A stretch of DNA of 24,549 nucleotides from the NCBI GenBank assembly GCA_964423095.1, contig CAYRDI010000032.1, positions 1 to 24,549 on the forward strand, in the 5' to 3' direction. The notes beneath the pieces are model-generated. The model searched no databases, had not been told where the DNA came from, and was given only the letters and a program-made list of their open reading frames with translations. Below are positions 1-7,323 of the stretch, one piece after another; within the stretch, counting starts at the first letter, position 1; each line of letters begins with the position of its first letter. This stretch comes from Micavibrio_A sp964423095 (lineage in GTDB: Bacteria; Pseudomonadota; Alphaproteobacteria; Micavibrionales; Micavibrionaceae). Both the position numbers and the translations under genes were made by a program.

Positions 1-125
1 TTCTTCAAACACCCTGAACCTCTTTTTTTATGACTACCCTCAGTAAAAGGTTATAAGATGCCGATGCTGTTTGTGAAGATATATCTTGCGTTTTCCACAA
101 GGCGGTCATGCAAATGATGCAAACA
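1..125. other. Window edge, no gene seen
   Basis: I see no convincing coding sequence here. A DnaA-box-like 9-mer with one mismatch (TTTTCCACA) lies at 91-99, which is not significant by itself. Confidence 0.4.
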
Positions 126-158
126 TGAAAAAACGGACAGTGTGACCCGTCCGTTTTA
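126..158 (-). terminator. Rho-independent terminator of the cold-shock gene
   Basis: Read on the minus strand, a 9-bp perfect stem (AAAACGGAC pairing with GTCCGTTTT, 130-138 and 149-157) is followed by a short T run. It lies about 27 bases after the cold-shock stop codon, in the right orientation to end that transcript. Confidence 0.8.
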
Positions 159-184
159 AATTCCGTATTTGATCTTGCGTAAAG

Positions 185-397
185 TTACGCGGCGACCTGA
201 ATGTTTACGGCAGAGGCTTTGCCTTTTCTTGGGTCGTTCTGGACTTCGTAAGAAACCTTTTGACCTTCGTTCAGTGCGCGCAGGCCGGATTTTTCAACCG
301 AAGAGATGTGCACGAATACGTCCGCGCCACCTTCATCGGGCTGAATAAAGCCATAACCTTTTTGCGTGTTGAACCATTTTACTGTACCGGTTGCCAT
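185..397 (-). CDS. cspA: Cold-shock domain protein (CspA family)
   Basis: This 70-residue protein is essentially one cold-shock domain, a five-stranded OB-fold that binds single-stranded RNA and DNA and acts as an RNA chaperone in the cytoplasm. Both RNA-binding motifs are visible: KGYGFIQ (RNP1) near residue 13 and VFVHIS (RNP2) near residue 27. The length matches the family (about 67-70). The reading frame stays open upstream to 505, but the start at 397 is preferred because the domain begins there (MATGTVKWF) and AAGGAGA lies about 8 bases upstream. The gene has its own promoter (593-622), a leader of nearly 190 bases and its own terminator, so it looks monocistronic. Whether it responds to cold cannot be told, since genomes often carry several paralogues. 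Confidence 0.95.
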   Translation of the reverse strand: MATGTVKWFNTQKGYGFIQPDEGGADVFVHISSVEKSGLRALNEGQKVSYEVQNDPRKGKASAVNIQVAA

Positions 398-592
398 CGT
401 TCGTTCTCCTTCGTGGTTTTTGGTATCAACGGATTCCACACCGTGTGGTTCCCGTTTTTGTCGTCTGATCTCGGCTTGTGCCTTTTTATAGTAACCCCGG
501 GACAAACCGACTTTTTACCAACGAAAAGGAAACTATTCGTGCCGTCGTCGTTAAGAAAGGTCGTGTCGTTAGAGTCGATATCAAACGCACTG
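398..592 (-). promoter_or_regulatory. Long 5' leader of cspA, possible RNA thermosensor
   Basis: The stretch between the predicted promoter and the csp start has no convincing gene. On the transcript it contains a small inverted repeat (CCACA-CGG-TGTGG at 436-447 or so) and a strong ribosome-binding site next to the start. In known csp mRNAs such leaders refold with temperature, which is only an inference here. Short open frames in it have no family features and are rejected as genes. Confidence 0.4.
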
Positions 593-622
593 ATAATGTT
601 CACATTTATTGAAAAGGGTCAA
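593..622 (-). promoter_or_regulatory. Putative sigma70 promoter of cspA
   Basis: On the minus strand, TTGACC (617-622) and CATTAT (593-598) are separated by 18 bases. It is the best -35/-10 pair I found upstream of cspA and would give a leader of about 185-190 bases before the ATG at 397. Long structured leaders are typical of cold-inducible csp genes, so the fit supports the call. Confidence 0.5.
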
Positions 623-633
623 CAGGTTTTCGC

Positions 634-1068
634 TTAACGGCTGCGGCGGCGGCGAAAGTTCCGGCGTTCCCAGACCGTGGTCAGATAGGTCGCATGGGGC
701 ATGAAATGGAACAGCCGGGTGACGGAGGGCAGGCGGCGGGTCAAATCCGGGGAATCCGGGTGGCCTTGCGGGGTTTTCAGCTCGGCATAGCCGCCTTCGG
801 GGATATTGTCGTTGGAAAGGTTATACAGATCGGCCATTTGCGCCTCGCAGGCTTCGCGGGCCTTGCGGCGGAGCGAACGGGAAAGGGCATCGGGGCCGTC
901 CGCCGTCCCGCCGAAGGCGCGCACCAGCGCGGAATAGCCGCCATGGGGAAAGTGACGTTCGACCAGATCGTCCAGCCAATACCACGCGGTTTTGGGCATG
1001 GACACAATGGCGTGGGAGGATGTCAGGGACGATGTATGCAAAATGCGGGTTTCGTTGGTCTGGTTCAT
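634..1068 (-). CDS. Protein of unknown function, possibly ribbon-helix-helix-like
   Basis: I do not recognise this family. From the ATG at 1068 it encodes 144 residues. The N-terminal part holds a short strand-like segment (HAIVSMPKT) followed by helical stretches rich in Arg, Glu and Ala (SRSLRRKAREACEAQ), a layout loosely like ribbon-helix-helix DNA-binding proteins. The C-terminus is strongly basic (RRNFRRRRSR). No signal peptide or membrane segment is present. The frame is open up to a GTG at 1221, and an ATG at 1119 is also possible. None has a clear ribosome-binding site, so the start is uncertain. Transcription runs towards cspA with about 237 bases between the genes. Confidence 0.55.
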   Translation of the reverse strand: MNQTNETRILHTSSLTSSHAIVSMPKTAWYWLDDLVERHFPHGGYSALVRAFGGTADGPDALSRSLRRKAREACEAQMADLYNLSNDNIPEGGYAELKTPQGHPDSPDLTRRLPSVTRLFHFMPHATYLTTVWERRNFRRRRSR

Positions 1069-1279
1069 GTCCGGCGGTGATCTTCTGATGATGTGTTTTA
1101 CTTGAATCGATGATGCCATTTTTGGTGCGCTGACTTCAAATTTGCATCCCGCGTCAGGGTCTAACCCGTTCGTAAAAAAGCGGGATGGACATTTATCCAC
1201 AGGGCTGTTAATCTTTTCCACAGTTCTTGGCGTTTGCTCTTTTACGCGTTTTTTACACCGAAAGATTGTAGGATAGATT

Positions 1280-1546
1280 ATGAAAACATTTCGTCGTGTT
1301 GTGTTTGTGTTGTCCGGCGTTTCCGCGCTGTCGCTGGCTGCCTGTGGGGACGGGTATGAAGCTGTGCCGTTCCGTGGTCAGGTGCCCTATACGATGGAAC
1401 GCACGGCGGGCCCCGGTGTGGCCTATGTTCGTGCGCACATGATGCCCGAAAAAACCGTTGTGTTGCCGCAACCGGTCGAAGCACCGGCGGTGCAGGAACC
1501 GGTGCAGGACGCCGCGCCGATTTTCGAAAAGAAAGTCCAGAAATAA
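1280..1546 (+). CDS. Small lipoprotein of unknown function
   Basis: An 88-residue protein with a lipoprotein signal: basic MKTFRR, a hydrophobic stretch, then the lipobox LAAC with Cys22 as the expected lipidation site. The mature part is only about 67 residues, lacks a known domain, and ends in a Pro/Val/Glu-rich segment (VEAPAVQEPVQDA) and a basic tail. It should be exported by Sec and anchored in a membrane. The residue after Cys is Gly, not Asp, so outer-membrane sorting by Lol is plausible. A GGAT element lies upstream of the ATG and a strong terminator follows, so it looks monocistronic. Function unknown. Confidence 0.75.
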   Translation: MKTFRRVVFVLSGVSALSLAACGDGYEAVPFRGQVPYTMERTAGPGVAYVRAHMMPEKTVVLPQPVEAPAVQEPVQDAAPIFEKKVQK

Positions 1547-1567
1547 CGGACGATTTCAGAATCCATC

Positions 1568-1596
1568 AAAAAGGCCGGTTTTTCCGGCCTTTTTTG
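1568..1596 (+). terminator. Rho-independent terminator after the small lipoprotein
   Basis: AAGGCCGG and CCGGCCTT form a perfect GC-rich stem around a T-rich loop, followed by a T tract. It lies about 20 bases after the stop codon at 1546. Confidence 0.9.
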
Positions 1597-1806
1597 CATT
1601 CTGTGTGTTTTGCCTAAAATTAAAAATAATATCGAAACGATAGTCGTGGACGTTCTGCCCTAATTTAATTAACATAATAATTGTGGGCGGTCTTCGCTCC
1701 GGTCATTGATAGCATAAAAACAAAATCGACCGGGCGAATTATCAAAAAATAATGCGGCTGCCTTACGCCTTTGCGGGCGGTGTTTCATCAAGAAGGGTGG
1801 GTTATC

Positions 1807-2481
1807 ATGACTGTGAGTGCAGAAACATATATCGTTATTTCCCTGATGTTCGCGGTGTTCGCGGCCGTTGCGGCCGTGGGGACCAGCGTGGTGTTGGGGG
1901 CGGGGTTCGAACGTCTTCGTGCGGGATTCGAACTCGTCAAACGTCAAAGCGGATTTTTTTCCGATGCGATCTACAAGCTGGATCAGCGCACGCAAAAACT
2001 GGACGAAGAGACCGCGAAACTGAAGGCCGGTGCCTATAGCATGGGCGAACGGATGGAACGTGTGGAAAAAACCACGACCTTCCTGGCCGACGGCATCAAT
2101 TCGCTGGAACAACGCATTCTGGCCGGCACACCGGCACAGGCACCGGTTCAACCGCAAATCCGGGTGCAGCCGGTCGAGGTGATTTCCCAACCGATGCCCA
2201 GACTGGACAAAGCCATGGTGCAGCCATGGATGAGCCAGCCGGCCGCCGAACAAACCAATGCCCAGCAACCGCAGGTGCAACCATTGATGTCCGGCATGTT
2301 CCGCGATTATCCGGAAGAAGCACCGATGCATTCGGATATGGCGCATGACCTTTCAGAGGGTGGGACGAACGCAGGCCCCCATGAGGCCGAAGAAGAAACG
2401 TCCGTTCGTCTTTCGACGCTGTTGTCCCGTTACTGGACGGGTGAGCAGTCGGGAAGCGGCAAGCAAGTTGTCTATCATTAA
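1807..2481 (+). CDS. Membrane-anchored coiled-coil protein, unknown function
   Basis: This 224-residue protein has one N-terminal transmembrane helix (about residues 8-30, Ala/Val/Phe-rich). A charged helical segment follows with repeated Leu/Glu/Lys heptad-like spacing (about 50-105, e.g. KLDQRTQKLDEETAKLK), then a Pro/Gln-rich linker (about 108-160) and an acidic C-terminal part. It resembles single-pass inner-membrane scaffold proteins with a cytoplasmic coiled coil, but I cannot name a family. I place the start at 1807, not at the upstream in-frame ATG at 1771, because AGGGTGGG stands 6 bases before it and the membrane helix follows directly. A strong terminator follows the gene. Confidence 0.8.
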   Translation: MTVSAETYIVISLMFAVFAAVAAVGTSVVLGAGFERLRAGFELVKRQSGFFSDAIYKLDQRTQKLDEETAKLKAGAYSMGERMERVEKTTTFLADGINSLEQRILAGTPAQAPVQPQIRVQPVEVISQPMPRLDKAMVQPWMSQPAAEQTNAQQPQVQPLMSGMFRDYPEEAPMHSDMAHDLSEGGTNAGPHEAEEETSVRLSTLLSRYWTGEQSGSGKQVVYH

Positions 2482-2512
2482 GACATAGAAACTTCGGTCA
2501 TTTCCCACAATT

Positions 2513-2539
2513 GCGGGGCCCTTGGGGCCCCGCTTTTTT
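2513..2539 (+). terminator. Rho-independent terminator
   Basis: A GCGGGGCC / GGCCCCGC stem closes a very short loop and runs into TTTTTT. It follows the membrane-anchored coiled-coil gene by about 30 bases. Confidence 0.92.
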
Positions 2540-2655
2540 GTCCCTTTTGAAACAAAAGATGACAGGGGCACCGTCTTCGCGTTAAAGTAATGTATTGAGT
2601 TGGTTCGCATTTTTAAAATCGGCGGGCTTTTAAAAGGGGAGACTCAGAAGGCACC

Positions 2656-3297
2656 ATGTGGATTTTATTCTGGCTTCTTATCTCGGCTATTATTCTGGGC
2701 GCCAGCGCATGGTCGCTTAGCATTCTTTTAAAACAAAAGGCGGCTTGGGAAAGCTACGCCAAACTGAAAAGTTTTTCTTTCAGCAAGGGCACCTTCATGG
2801 GCCCCGCCGAAATGACCGGCGTGATCGGTGATTATAGGGTCTCTTTTTTCACAGCCGAACGCACCACGGCCGATATCCGTTCCCGCCGCTATATGACGGT
2901 GATTGAAATCAATCTGTCCGAAGGGTTCGTGGATGGCGGCGTGATCGGGACGAAAGAAATGCTGCCTTTCATGCAAACGCTGGATCGGCTCCATCCGCTT
3001 CCCATCGATTTTGTCCCGTGGGAAGACGGCAACTTTGCCTTCGTCCGGAACAATGAACCGTTCAAGACCTATTTTACGCCGGAACGGGCCGAAGCCGCGT
3101 TGCAGATTTTAAAAACCCGCAATGCCGATGTCATCATCATCTTCAATGACAAGGAAGTCGTCGTGCGCACCGAAACGTCCGATCCGATGCAAGATTCCGA
3201 AAAGATCGACAAGATTGTCACACGCCTGCTGTCCCTGATCGACAAGATGCGGATCGATGATGCGCAACGCGCGCAATACAGGGCCGCCACCGAATAA
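2656..3297 (+). CDS. Single-pass membrane protein of unknown function
   Basis: The protein is 213 residues long with one N-terminal transmembrane helix (about 2-24, WILFWLLISAIIL). The remaining ~185 residues form a soluble domain with alternating strand-like segments (GVIGDYRVSFFTAE, RRYMTVIEINLS, VIIIFNDKEVVVRTE) and a helical C-terminus. I do not recognise the family. The start is supported by a purine-rich stretch with AAGG about 5 bases before the ATG. It is followed after 31 bases by the transporter-like gene on the same strand, with no clear terminator between them, so co-transcription is possible. No catalytic signature is visible. Confidence 0.75.
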   Translation: MWILFWLLISAIILGASAWSLSILLKQKAAWESYAKLKSFSFSKGTFMGPAEMTGVIGDYRVSFFTAERTTADIRSRRYMTVIEINLSEGFVDGGVIGTKEMLPFMQTLDRLHPLPIDFVPWEDGNFAFVRNNEPFKTYFTPERAEAALQILKTRNADVIIIFNDKEVVVRTETSDPMQDSEKIDKIVTRLLSLIDKMRIDDAQRAQYRAATE

Positions 3298-3328
3298 AAA
3301 CCCTTAAAACAAAGGGCTCCGTCAAGCT

Positions 3329-4207
3329 ATGGAATTTCCGCTCTGGGCCTTGTTTGCCTTCATCACCGCGGCGGCCTCCGCGCTGGTATTGATCCTGCCC
3401 GAACGTCTGAAATGTGACGGGTTCGCGCTGGCCTATTGGAACAAGGTCACGGCGTTGTTGATCATGATTCCGTTCGTGATCTATGCGGGGTTGCCATCAC
3501 AATGGGAATTTTACGCGCTGGTCGCCGCACAAGCGATGCTCTGGGTTATCAGCGATGTGATCTTCTTTCGCGCGCTACCCGATGTTGGCGCAGGCGTGGT
3601 CTCGCGTCTTTTGCCCGCAACGGTGATCGTGACCTTCGTTGTGTGGTTTGCTTTCGATTCTGCCCTGCTTGGGGAATACGCACAAACGCCGGTGCGCAGC
3701 GCGCTGGTTTTTCTTACGCTTTGCGGTTCGGTCTATTTCGCCACGCGGCTAAAAAAAGATCCTGTGAGCTGGGCGGCCGTGCGCCGCATCTGGTTCGTAC
3801 TCTTTGCCGCCGTGATCGGCCCGTTGATGTACAAGATGGTCACCAAACACACGACTATCGAACAGGGGCCGTTTGCGTTTGTTCTGGTGGAATCGTTCGT
3901 GATGGTCACGGTCTGGAGCATTTATGCCGGCATCAAAAAACCCGTGCCCGCGGCGGTTCTGTTTTCAAAGGATTCTGTGCGGGGCGGGGCCATGGTGGGG
4001 GCGGCGATGTGCGTGATGTCGCTCTCGAAATTTGCGGCCATGCATTACGTGGATAATCCGGGGCTGGTTCCGGCGGTCAAGTATCTCGATGCCATTCTGG
4101 TCATGGCCTATTACCGTGCGATTGGAAAGGTGGAACGGGCGGATGTTCTGGCGGGGCTTGGGATCGTCGCCTGCGCCGCCGGAATTGTCATTTTGAAATC
4201 ACTTTGA
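3329..4207 (+). CDS. EamA/DMT-like multispanning membrane protein
   Basis: A 292-residue protein with about ten hydrophobic segments arranged as two halves, the size and layout of the drug/metabolite transporter (DMT, EamA) superfamily in the inner membrane. Short loops separate the helices, and the C-terminal half has the closing pattern typical of the fold (a helix with AVKYLDAILVMAYY, then a final Ala/Gly/Val helix). The substrate cannot be told from sequence. The start follows the previous gene by 31 bases. The 3' end overlaps the convergent membrane-protein gene by 9 bases, so there is no room for a terminator. An alternative is a distant DMT-like family without transport activity. Confidence 0.75.
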   Translation: MEFPLWALFAFITAAASALVLILPERLKCDGFALAYWNKVTALLIMIPFVIYAGLPSQWEFYALVAAQAMLWVISDVIFFRALPDVGAGVVSRLLPATVIVTFVVWFAFDSALLGEYAQTPVRSALVFLTLCGSVYFATRLKKDPVSWAAVRRIWFVLFAAVIGPLMYKMVTKHTTIEQGPFAFVLVESFVMVTVWSIYAGIKKPVPAAVLFSKDSVRGGAMVGAAMCVMSLSKFAAMHYVDNPGLVPAVKYLDAILVMAYYRAIGKVERADVLAGLGIVACAAGIVILKSL

Positions 4208-5332
4208 TTTGCGAAAGCCCGAAAACAGATACAGGCCTACAGTGTGGTTCTCCTTGCGCCAGATCACATTGTCGATGAAGTAATGATGCACATTGATAAA
4301 AATGATGATCATGAACAAAAACAGATTCGTACCGAACACGGCATGGTCATAAGGGATCATGCGGTCCAGCAGGGCTGGGCCGATGTGAAAGGCGATCAGG
4401 CCGATGCCAAGTCCGGTCAGGATAAAATTCCGGAACGGTTTCATGGCACGGTCTTTGATGATTTCCACCGCATCGTAGTCCTTTGAATAATTGCCCGAAG
4501 CATGGACGGATTCATTGAATTTGTATTTCCACACGAAGGGAAGGTATTGCAACGAATGGAACACCGGAATAACGGCGTTCAGAATGATGTGGGAACTGCG
4601 GATAAACAGCCAGATATAGGACGAAAAATACCCCGTGAGGCCGTTGATGGAAACCCGTCTGGTTTGAAACGCGTGCAGCGATAAAAACAGGATGGATAGA
4701 ACCGTGGTGATGACGGTCATGCCGGACACGGCATAAAAAACCGGCATGGAAATGGAAAACGATTTGGCCGGAAAATTCTGGATGTTCATTTCATCAAACC
4801 GGATGTTGAAGAGCATCCATGTGCAAATCCAGACCAGATAGGAATTGACCAGCAGCGTGTTTTTGGTGCGCGCATCGTAATAGATTTTATCGAGCGCGGA
4901 TAACACGATCAGCATGCCGTATCCTTGTTTGGCGTAATGCCAGCCGACGGTCAGGATCATGATGTTGCCGGAATAGGCGAGTGCCTGGATGTTTTTTGTA
5001 AACACGCAAAATCCAAACCATGTAAAGAACAGGGCGGGCACGATGATTCCGGCAAAGATATACCGCGCGTAAATCAACGGGTTGTTTTTTTGGTTGCGCA
5101 GTTTCTGCCCGAATTTCTCGTACATCAACTGATAGGAATGCATGAAGTGCGGATCGTTGATGACATAGGCCAGCGCGATGCTGACCGCCACCACATTCAA
5201 ACCCGGAATGTTAAAAAGAAGAAGCGGCGGGATGAGAATAAAGGAAAGCCCGCCGACCAGTAAAAAATCAACAACCGGCGAGATCAGGGCATTGGATGCC
5301 TTTTTCTCCGCCGGTTGTGATGTGTCGGTCAT
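4199..5332 (-). CDS. Polytopic membrane protein with conserved-looking histidines
   Basis: This is a 377-residue inner-membrane protein with roughly eight to ten hydrophobic helices. I cannot name the family. Several histidines sit at helix ends in motif-like contexts: DPHFMH (His62, His65), WHYAKQ (His132), FHSLQYL (His259) and NVHHYFID (His349, His350). This pattern is reminiscent of membrane metal-dependent oxygenases or desaturases and of the Brp/Blh carotene dioxygenase group, but canonical signatures of those families are not evident. The gene starts 6 bases after the cyclophilin stop codon, so the two are probably co-transcribed. No good ribosome-binding site is seen, which suggests translational coupling. 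Confidence 0.75.
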   Translation of the reverse strand: MTDTSQPAEKKASNALISPVVDFLLVGGLSFILIPPLLLFNIPGLNVVAVSIALAYVINDPHFMHSYQLMYEKFGQKLRNQKNNPLIYARYIFAGIIVPALFFTWFGFCVFTKNIQALAYSGNIMILTVGWHYAKQGYGMLIVLSALDKIYYDARTKNTLLVNSYLVWICTWMLFNIRFDEMNIQNFPAKSFSISMPVFYAVSGMTVITTVLSILFLSLHAFQTRRVSINGLTGYFSSYIWLFIRSSHIILNAVIPVFHSLQYLPFVWKYKFNESVHASGNYSKDYDAVEIIKDRAMKPFRNFILTGLGIGLIAFHIGPALLDRMIPYDHAVFGTNLFLFMIIIFINVHHYFIDNVIWRKENHTVGLYLFSGFRKSK

Positions 5333-5338
5333 AATCGC

Positions 5339-5878
5339 TTATTTTTTGTCGGCGTCGGCCGCGACTTCCATTTTCACAATGGTGTCGGGGTTTGACGGCG
5401 GTTCACCGCGGGTGATTTTATCCACGGCTTCCATGCCGGAAACAACCTGGCCCCAAACGGTGTATTGGCCGTTCAGGAAGCTGCAATCTTCAAAGCAGAT
5501 GAACCATTGGCTGTTGGCGGAATTGGGGTCATTGGTGCGGGCCATGCCCACCGTGCCGCGGCCATAATTGTAATCGGAAAATTCGGCTTTCAGATCGGGC
5601 TTGTCGGAACCCGATGTGCCAGTGCCCGTGGGATCACCCGTTTGTGCCATAAAGCCATCGATCACGCGGTGCCATTTCAGACCGTTGTAAAACCCTTCGC
5701 GTGTCAATTCCTTGATGCGGGCGACATGGGCGGGGGCGAGATCCGGCATCAACTTGATCGTCACGCGTCCATCTTTCAAATCCAGATAGATCGTGTTTTC
5801 AGGGTCGAGGTCGGCGGCGGTGGTGGCAGTCGTCATAAGCAATAAACTCCCGAGTATAAGGGCTAACGTCCGTATCAT
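5339..5878 (-). CDS. Secreted cyclophilin-type peptidyl-prolyl isomerase
   Basis: A 179-residue cyclophilin that catalyses cis/trans isomerisation of X-Pro bonds. The N-terminus (MIRTLALILG... to about Ala22) is a Sec signal peptide, so the enzyme works in the periplasm, like PpiA. The domain core is present: FYNGLKWHRVIDGFMAQTGD with catalytic Arg71, the Gly/Thr-rich loop GTGTSG, and FLNGQYTVWGQV. The open frame extends 58 codons upstream, but the ATG at 5878 is chosen because it begins the signal peptide and follows AAAGGA at a suitable distance. The polytopic membrane protein follows after 6 bases, so this is the leading gene of a two-gene unit. Confidence 0.92.
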   Translation of the reverse strand: MIRTLALILGSLLLMTTATTAADLDPENTIYLDLKDGRVTIKLMPDLAPAHVARIKELTREGFYNGLKWHRVIDGFMAQTGDPTGTGTSGSDKPDLKAEFSDYNYGRGTVGMARTNDPNSANSQWFICFEDCSFLNGQYTVWGQVVSGMEAVDKITRGEPPSNPDTIVKMEVAADADKK

Positions 5879-5963
5879 AATGAATCCTTTATGGGTCAGA
5901 CTTTGTTGGTGTGGCCTATAGACGTGCCACAGCGGGGCGGTTTTCGCAAGACGGGCGGGAATA

Positions 5964-6209
5964 TTATTCCGCATCCACCGTTTCGGGTTCGGCAAAGGCG
6001 GGGAGGTCTTTTTTGATCTTTTCGACCCCGCGCGCGGCGTGGTGGTCCACAATCATGTCCTTGATGGCGCACAGGCAAGACCCGCAATTGGGGGATTGTC
6101 CGCCGGAACAGCATTTGTAAACCTGCGCCGGCGTCTTGCGCACGGACGCGTTTTCGAGCGCGTCTTTGACGTCCTTGTCCGTAAACGGGTTGCACAGGCA
6201 TACATACAT
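5964..6209 (-). CDS. bfd: Bacterioferritin-associated ferredoxin (Bfd-like)
   Basis: An 81-residue [2Fe-2S] protein of the BFD family, which reduces the iron core of bacterioferritin so that stored iron can be released. The start MYVCLCN is the hallmark (Cys4, Cys6) and NCGSC supplies Cys42 and Cys45. Three further cysteines (33, 34, 47) are present, and the segment between the ligand pairs and the C-terminal tail (from about residue 60) are longer than in short Bfd proteins. The ATG at 6209 is preferred over an upstream GTG at 6236 because the motif starts there and GGAAG lies 8 bases upstream. Its likely partner, bacterioferritin, is encoded about 4 kb away. The family also includes domains serving other reductases. 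Confidence 0.85.
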   Translation of the reverse strand: MYVCLCNPFTDKDVKDALENASVRKTPAQVYKCCSGGQSPNCGSCLCAIKDMIVDHHAARGVEKIKKDLPAFAEPETVDAE

Positions 6210-6356
6210 GTTGTGATCTTCCGATAAAAAACCCACCAGATGCGGTAGGTGCGAACGACTCTAAGGTAAGTAAGAACCATTCGCAAGCAAAAAATGACGG
6301 GTGGTAACAGCCTCGCGGGCTTTGCTTGATCCTCTTGTTTTCGTTATGGTTTTTCC

Positions 6357-6773
6357 ATGCGACCCATAAGACGCAAAGAAGAATATGAAGATCCCGGCCC
6401 CGCCTGGCGGCGGCTGTTTGACCTCGATGCGCTCGAATCGCTGTTGCAAGGAAGCGCGCGGGACGGAAAACCCATTTCCTATGCCGAAACACTCAATTGT
6501 CTGGGTATGAATTTTTCGCGGCCGAAAATGCGGGCGCTGTGCGTGGCGCTGGGTGAAATCGACCGGCGCGCGAAAGCACGCGGAGAACCGGAACTTGCCG
6601 TGCTGGTCGTGCGCGCATCCGATGGACTTCCCGGTGCGGGGTGGTGGGTGGAAAAGGACAAACGCCGTTACAAAGGCCCCACGGAAGGGCCGGAGGCGGA
6701 AAAATATATCCGTGGCATCCAGCAGAAAACATTCAAATACTGGAAGGAAAAAAATCATGGCGTTTGTGAATGA
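6357..6773 (+). CDS. Small basic protein of unknown function
   Basis: A 138-residue soluble protein, basic at both ends. The middle reads as ISYAETLNCLG, then a helix with LCVALGEIDRRA, then LAVLVVRASDGLPGAGWW. From memory, this ordering (SY-x-E ... LG-x-ID ... LVV-x5-GLPG-x-G) resembles a small uncharacterised domain found in several bacterial hypothetical proteins, but I cannot confirm it. No ribosome-binding site is obvious at the ATG. The stop overlaps the next gene's start by 17 bases, so the two are probably co-transcribed and translationally coupled. It is divergent from bfd across 147 bases. Confidence 0.65.
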   Translation: MRPIRRKEEYEDPGPAWRRLFDLDALESLLQGSARDGKPISYAETLNCLGMNFSRPKMRALCVALGEIDRRAKARGEPELAVLVVRASDGLPGAGWWVEKDKRRYKGPTEGPEAEKYIRGIQQKTFKYWKEKNHGVCE

Positions 6774-7194
6774 AGTCAGCGAAAACATACTGGAAAGCCG
6801 TACTGTTGATTATGAGCGCGGGGCGGTGTTGCGTACTGGCGCAAAAAATACCCCAAAAGGTCGCGGCGGACCCAATGCAGAGTTCACTATAACTTGGAAA
6901 GATCAAGATATTGAATTTGCCTGTTATAGAAAAACAGAACTTTTTGAACCCGATGGTTCAAAAGGGCAGATAACTTATCATGTTCTTATCTGTATGTATC
7001 CGGATTCTCTGGAGCCTTTTAAGGCCGAAATTATCCAACTGGTTGTTGACGGTTTAATGGCTTTTGGGGTGAATTATGGTTCACGAGACGGGACGGAAGT
7101 TGTCGTCCGCATCGATCCCTATCTGGGTTCCCTGCAAATGGAACCTATTCAGGACATGGCCCCATCCCCCGAAGTTTCAAAGAATATTCATTAG
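6757..7194 (+). CDS. Protein of unknown function, AT-shifted composition
   Basis: A 145-residue soluble protein without signal peptide, membrane helix or motif that I recognise. It reads like a compact alpha/beta domain (AEFTITWKDQDIEFACYRK, ITYHVLICMYP, FKAEIIQLVVDGLMAFGV, TEVVVRIDPYLG). The start at 6757 lies inside the end of the previous gene and follows GGAAGGA by 8 bases, which outweighs a longer open frame starting at 6553. From about 6,780 to 7,090 the DNA is visibly richer in A and T than its neighbours (many AAA, TTT, ATT codons, some TTA), suggesting acquisition by transfer or relaxed selection. Confidence 0.65.
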   Translation: MAFVNEVSENILESRTVDYERGAVLRTGAKNTPKGRGGPNAEFTITWKDQDIEFACYRKTELFEPDGSKGQITYHVLICMYPDSLEPFKAEIIQLVVDGLMAFGVNYGSRDGTEVVVRIDPYLGSLQMEPIQDMAPSPEVSKNIH

Positions 7195-7215
7195 GTTATT
7201 GTTCAGGAGATTTTT

Positions 7216-7323
7216 ATGGCTGTTCCAACAACGATTACAAAATGCTCTGGCCGGTTTTTTTCCAGTCATCGACGAAGGCGGCAAGGCCCTTGTCGGTCAG
7301 CGGGTGGTTGTAAAGCTGCTTGA
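7216..7323 (+). pseudogene. Possible truncated gene start (35 codons)
   Basis: CAGGAGA followed five bases later by ATG looks like a genuine translation start, and the first nine codons (MAVPTTITK) look ordinary. The frame then runs antisense into the 3' end of the transaldolase gene, becomes arginine- and glycine-rich and stops after 35 codons. The simplest reading is the 5' remnant of a gene cut off by a rearrangement, or a tiny unannotated peptide co-transcribed with the preceding AT-rich gene. The ribosome-binding site is the only real support. Confidence 0.3.

Noticed and set aside
1193..1222. Perfect DnaA box TTATCCACA at 1193-1201 with a near-match at 1214-1222, as a possible replication origin
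   Set aside because: Only two boxes, inside or next to an unknown minus-strand reading frame, with no AT-rich unwinding region or origin-type gene neighbours (dnaA, dnaN, hemE, parA). A chance 9-mer is likely enough in 24 kb.
1669..2346. 225-codon minus-strand open frame antisense to the coiled-coil membrane protein
   Set aside because: His/Arg/Leu-rich shadow composition; the plus-strand gene has a ribosome-binding site, a membrane helix and a terminator.
6553..6756. N-terminal extension of the AT-shifted protein
   Set aside because: It overlaps the previous gene in another frame and gives a basic, low-complexity sequence. The ATG at 6757 has a good ribosome-binding site.
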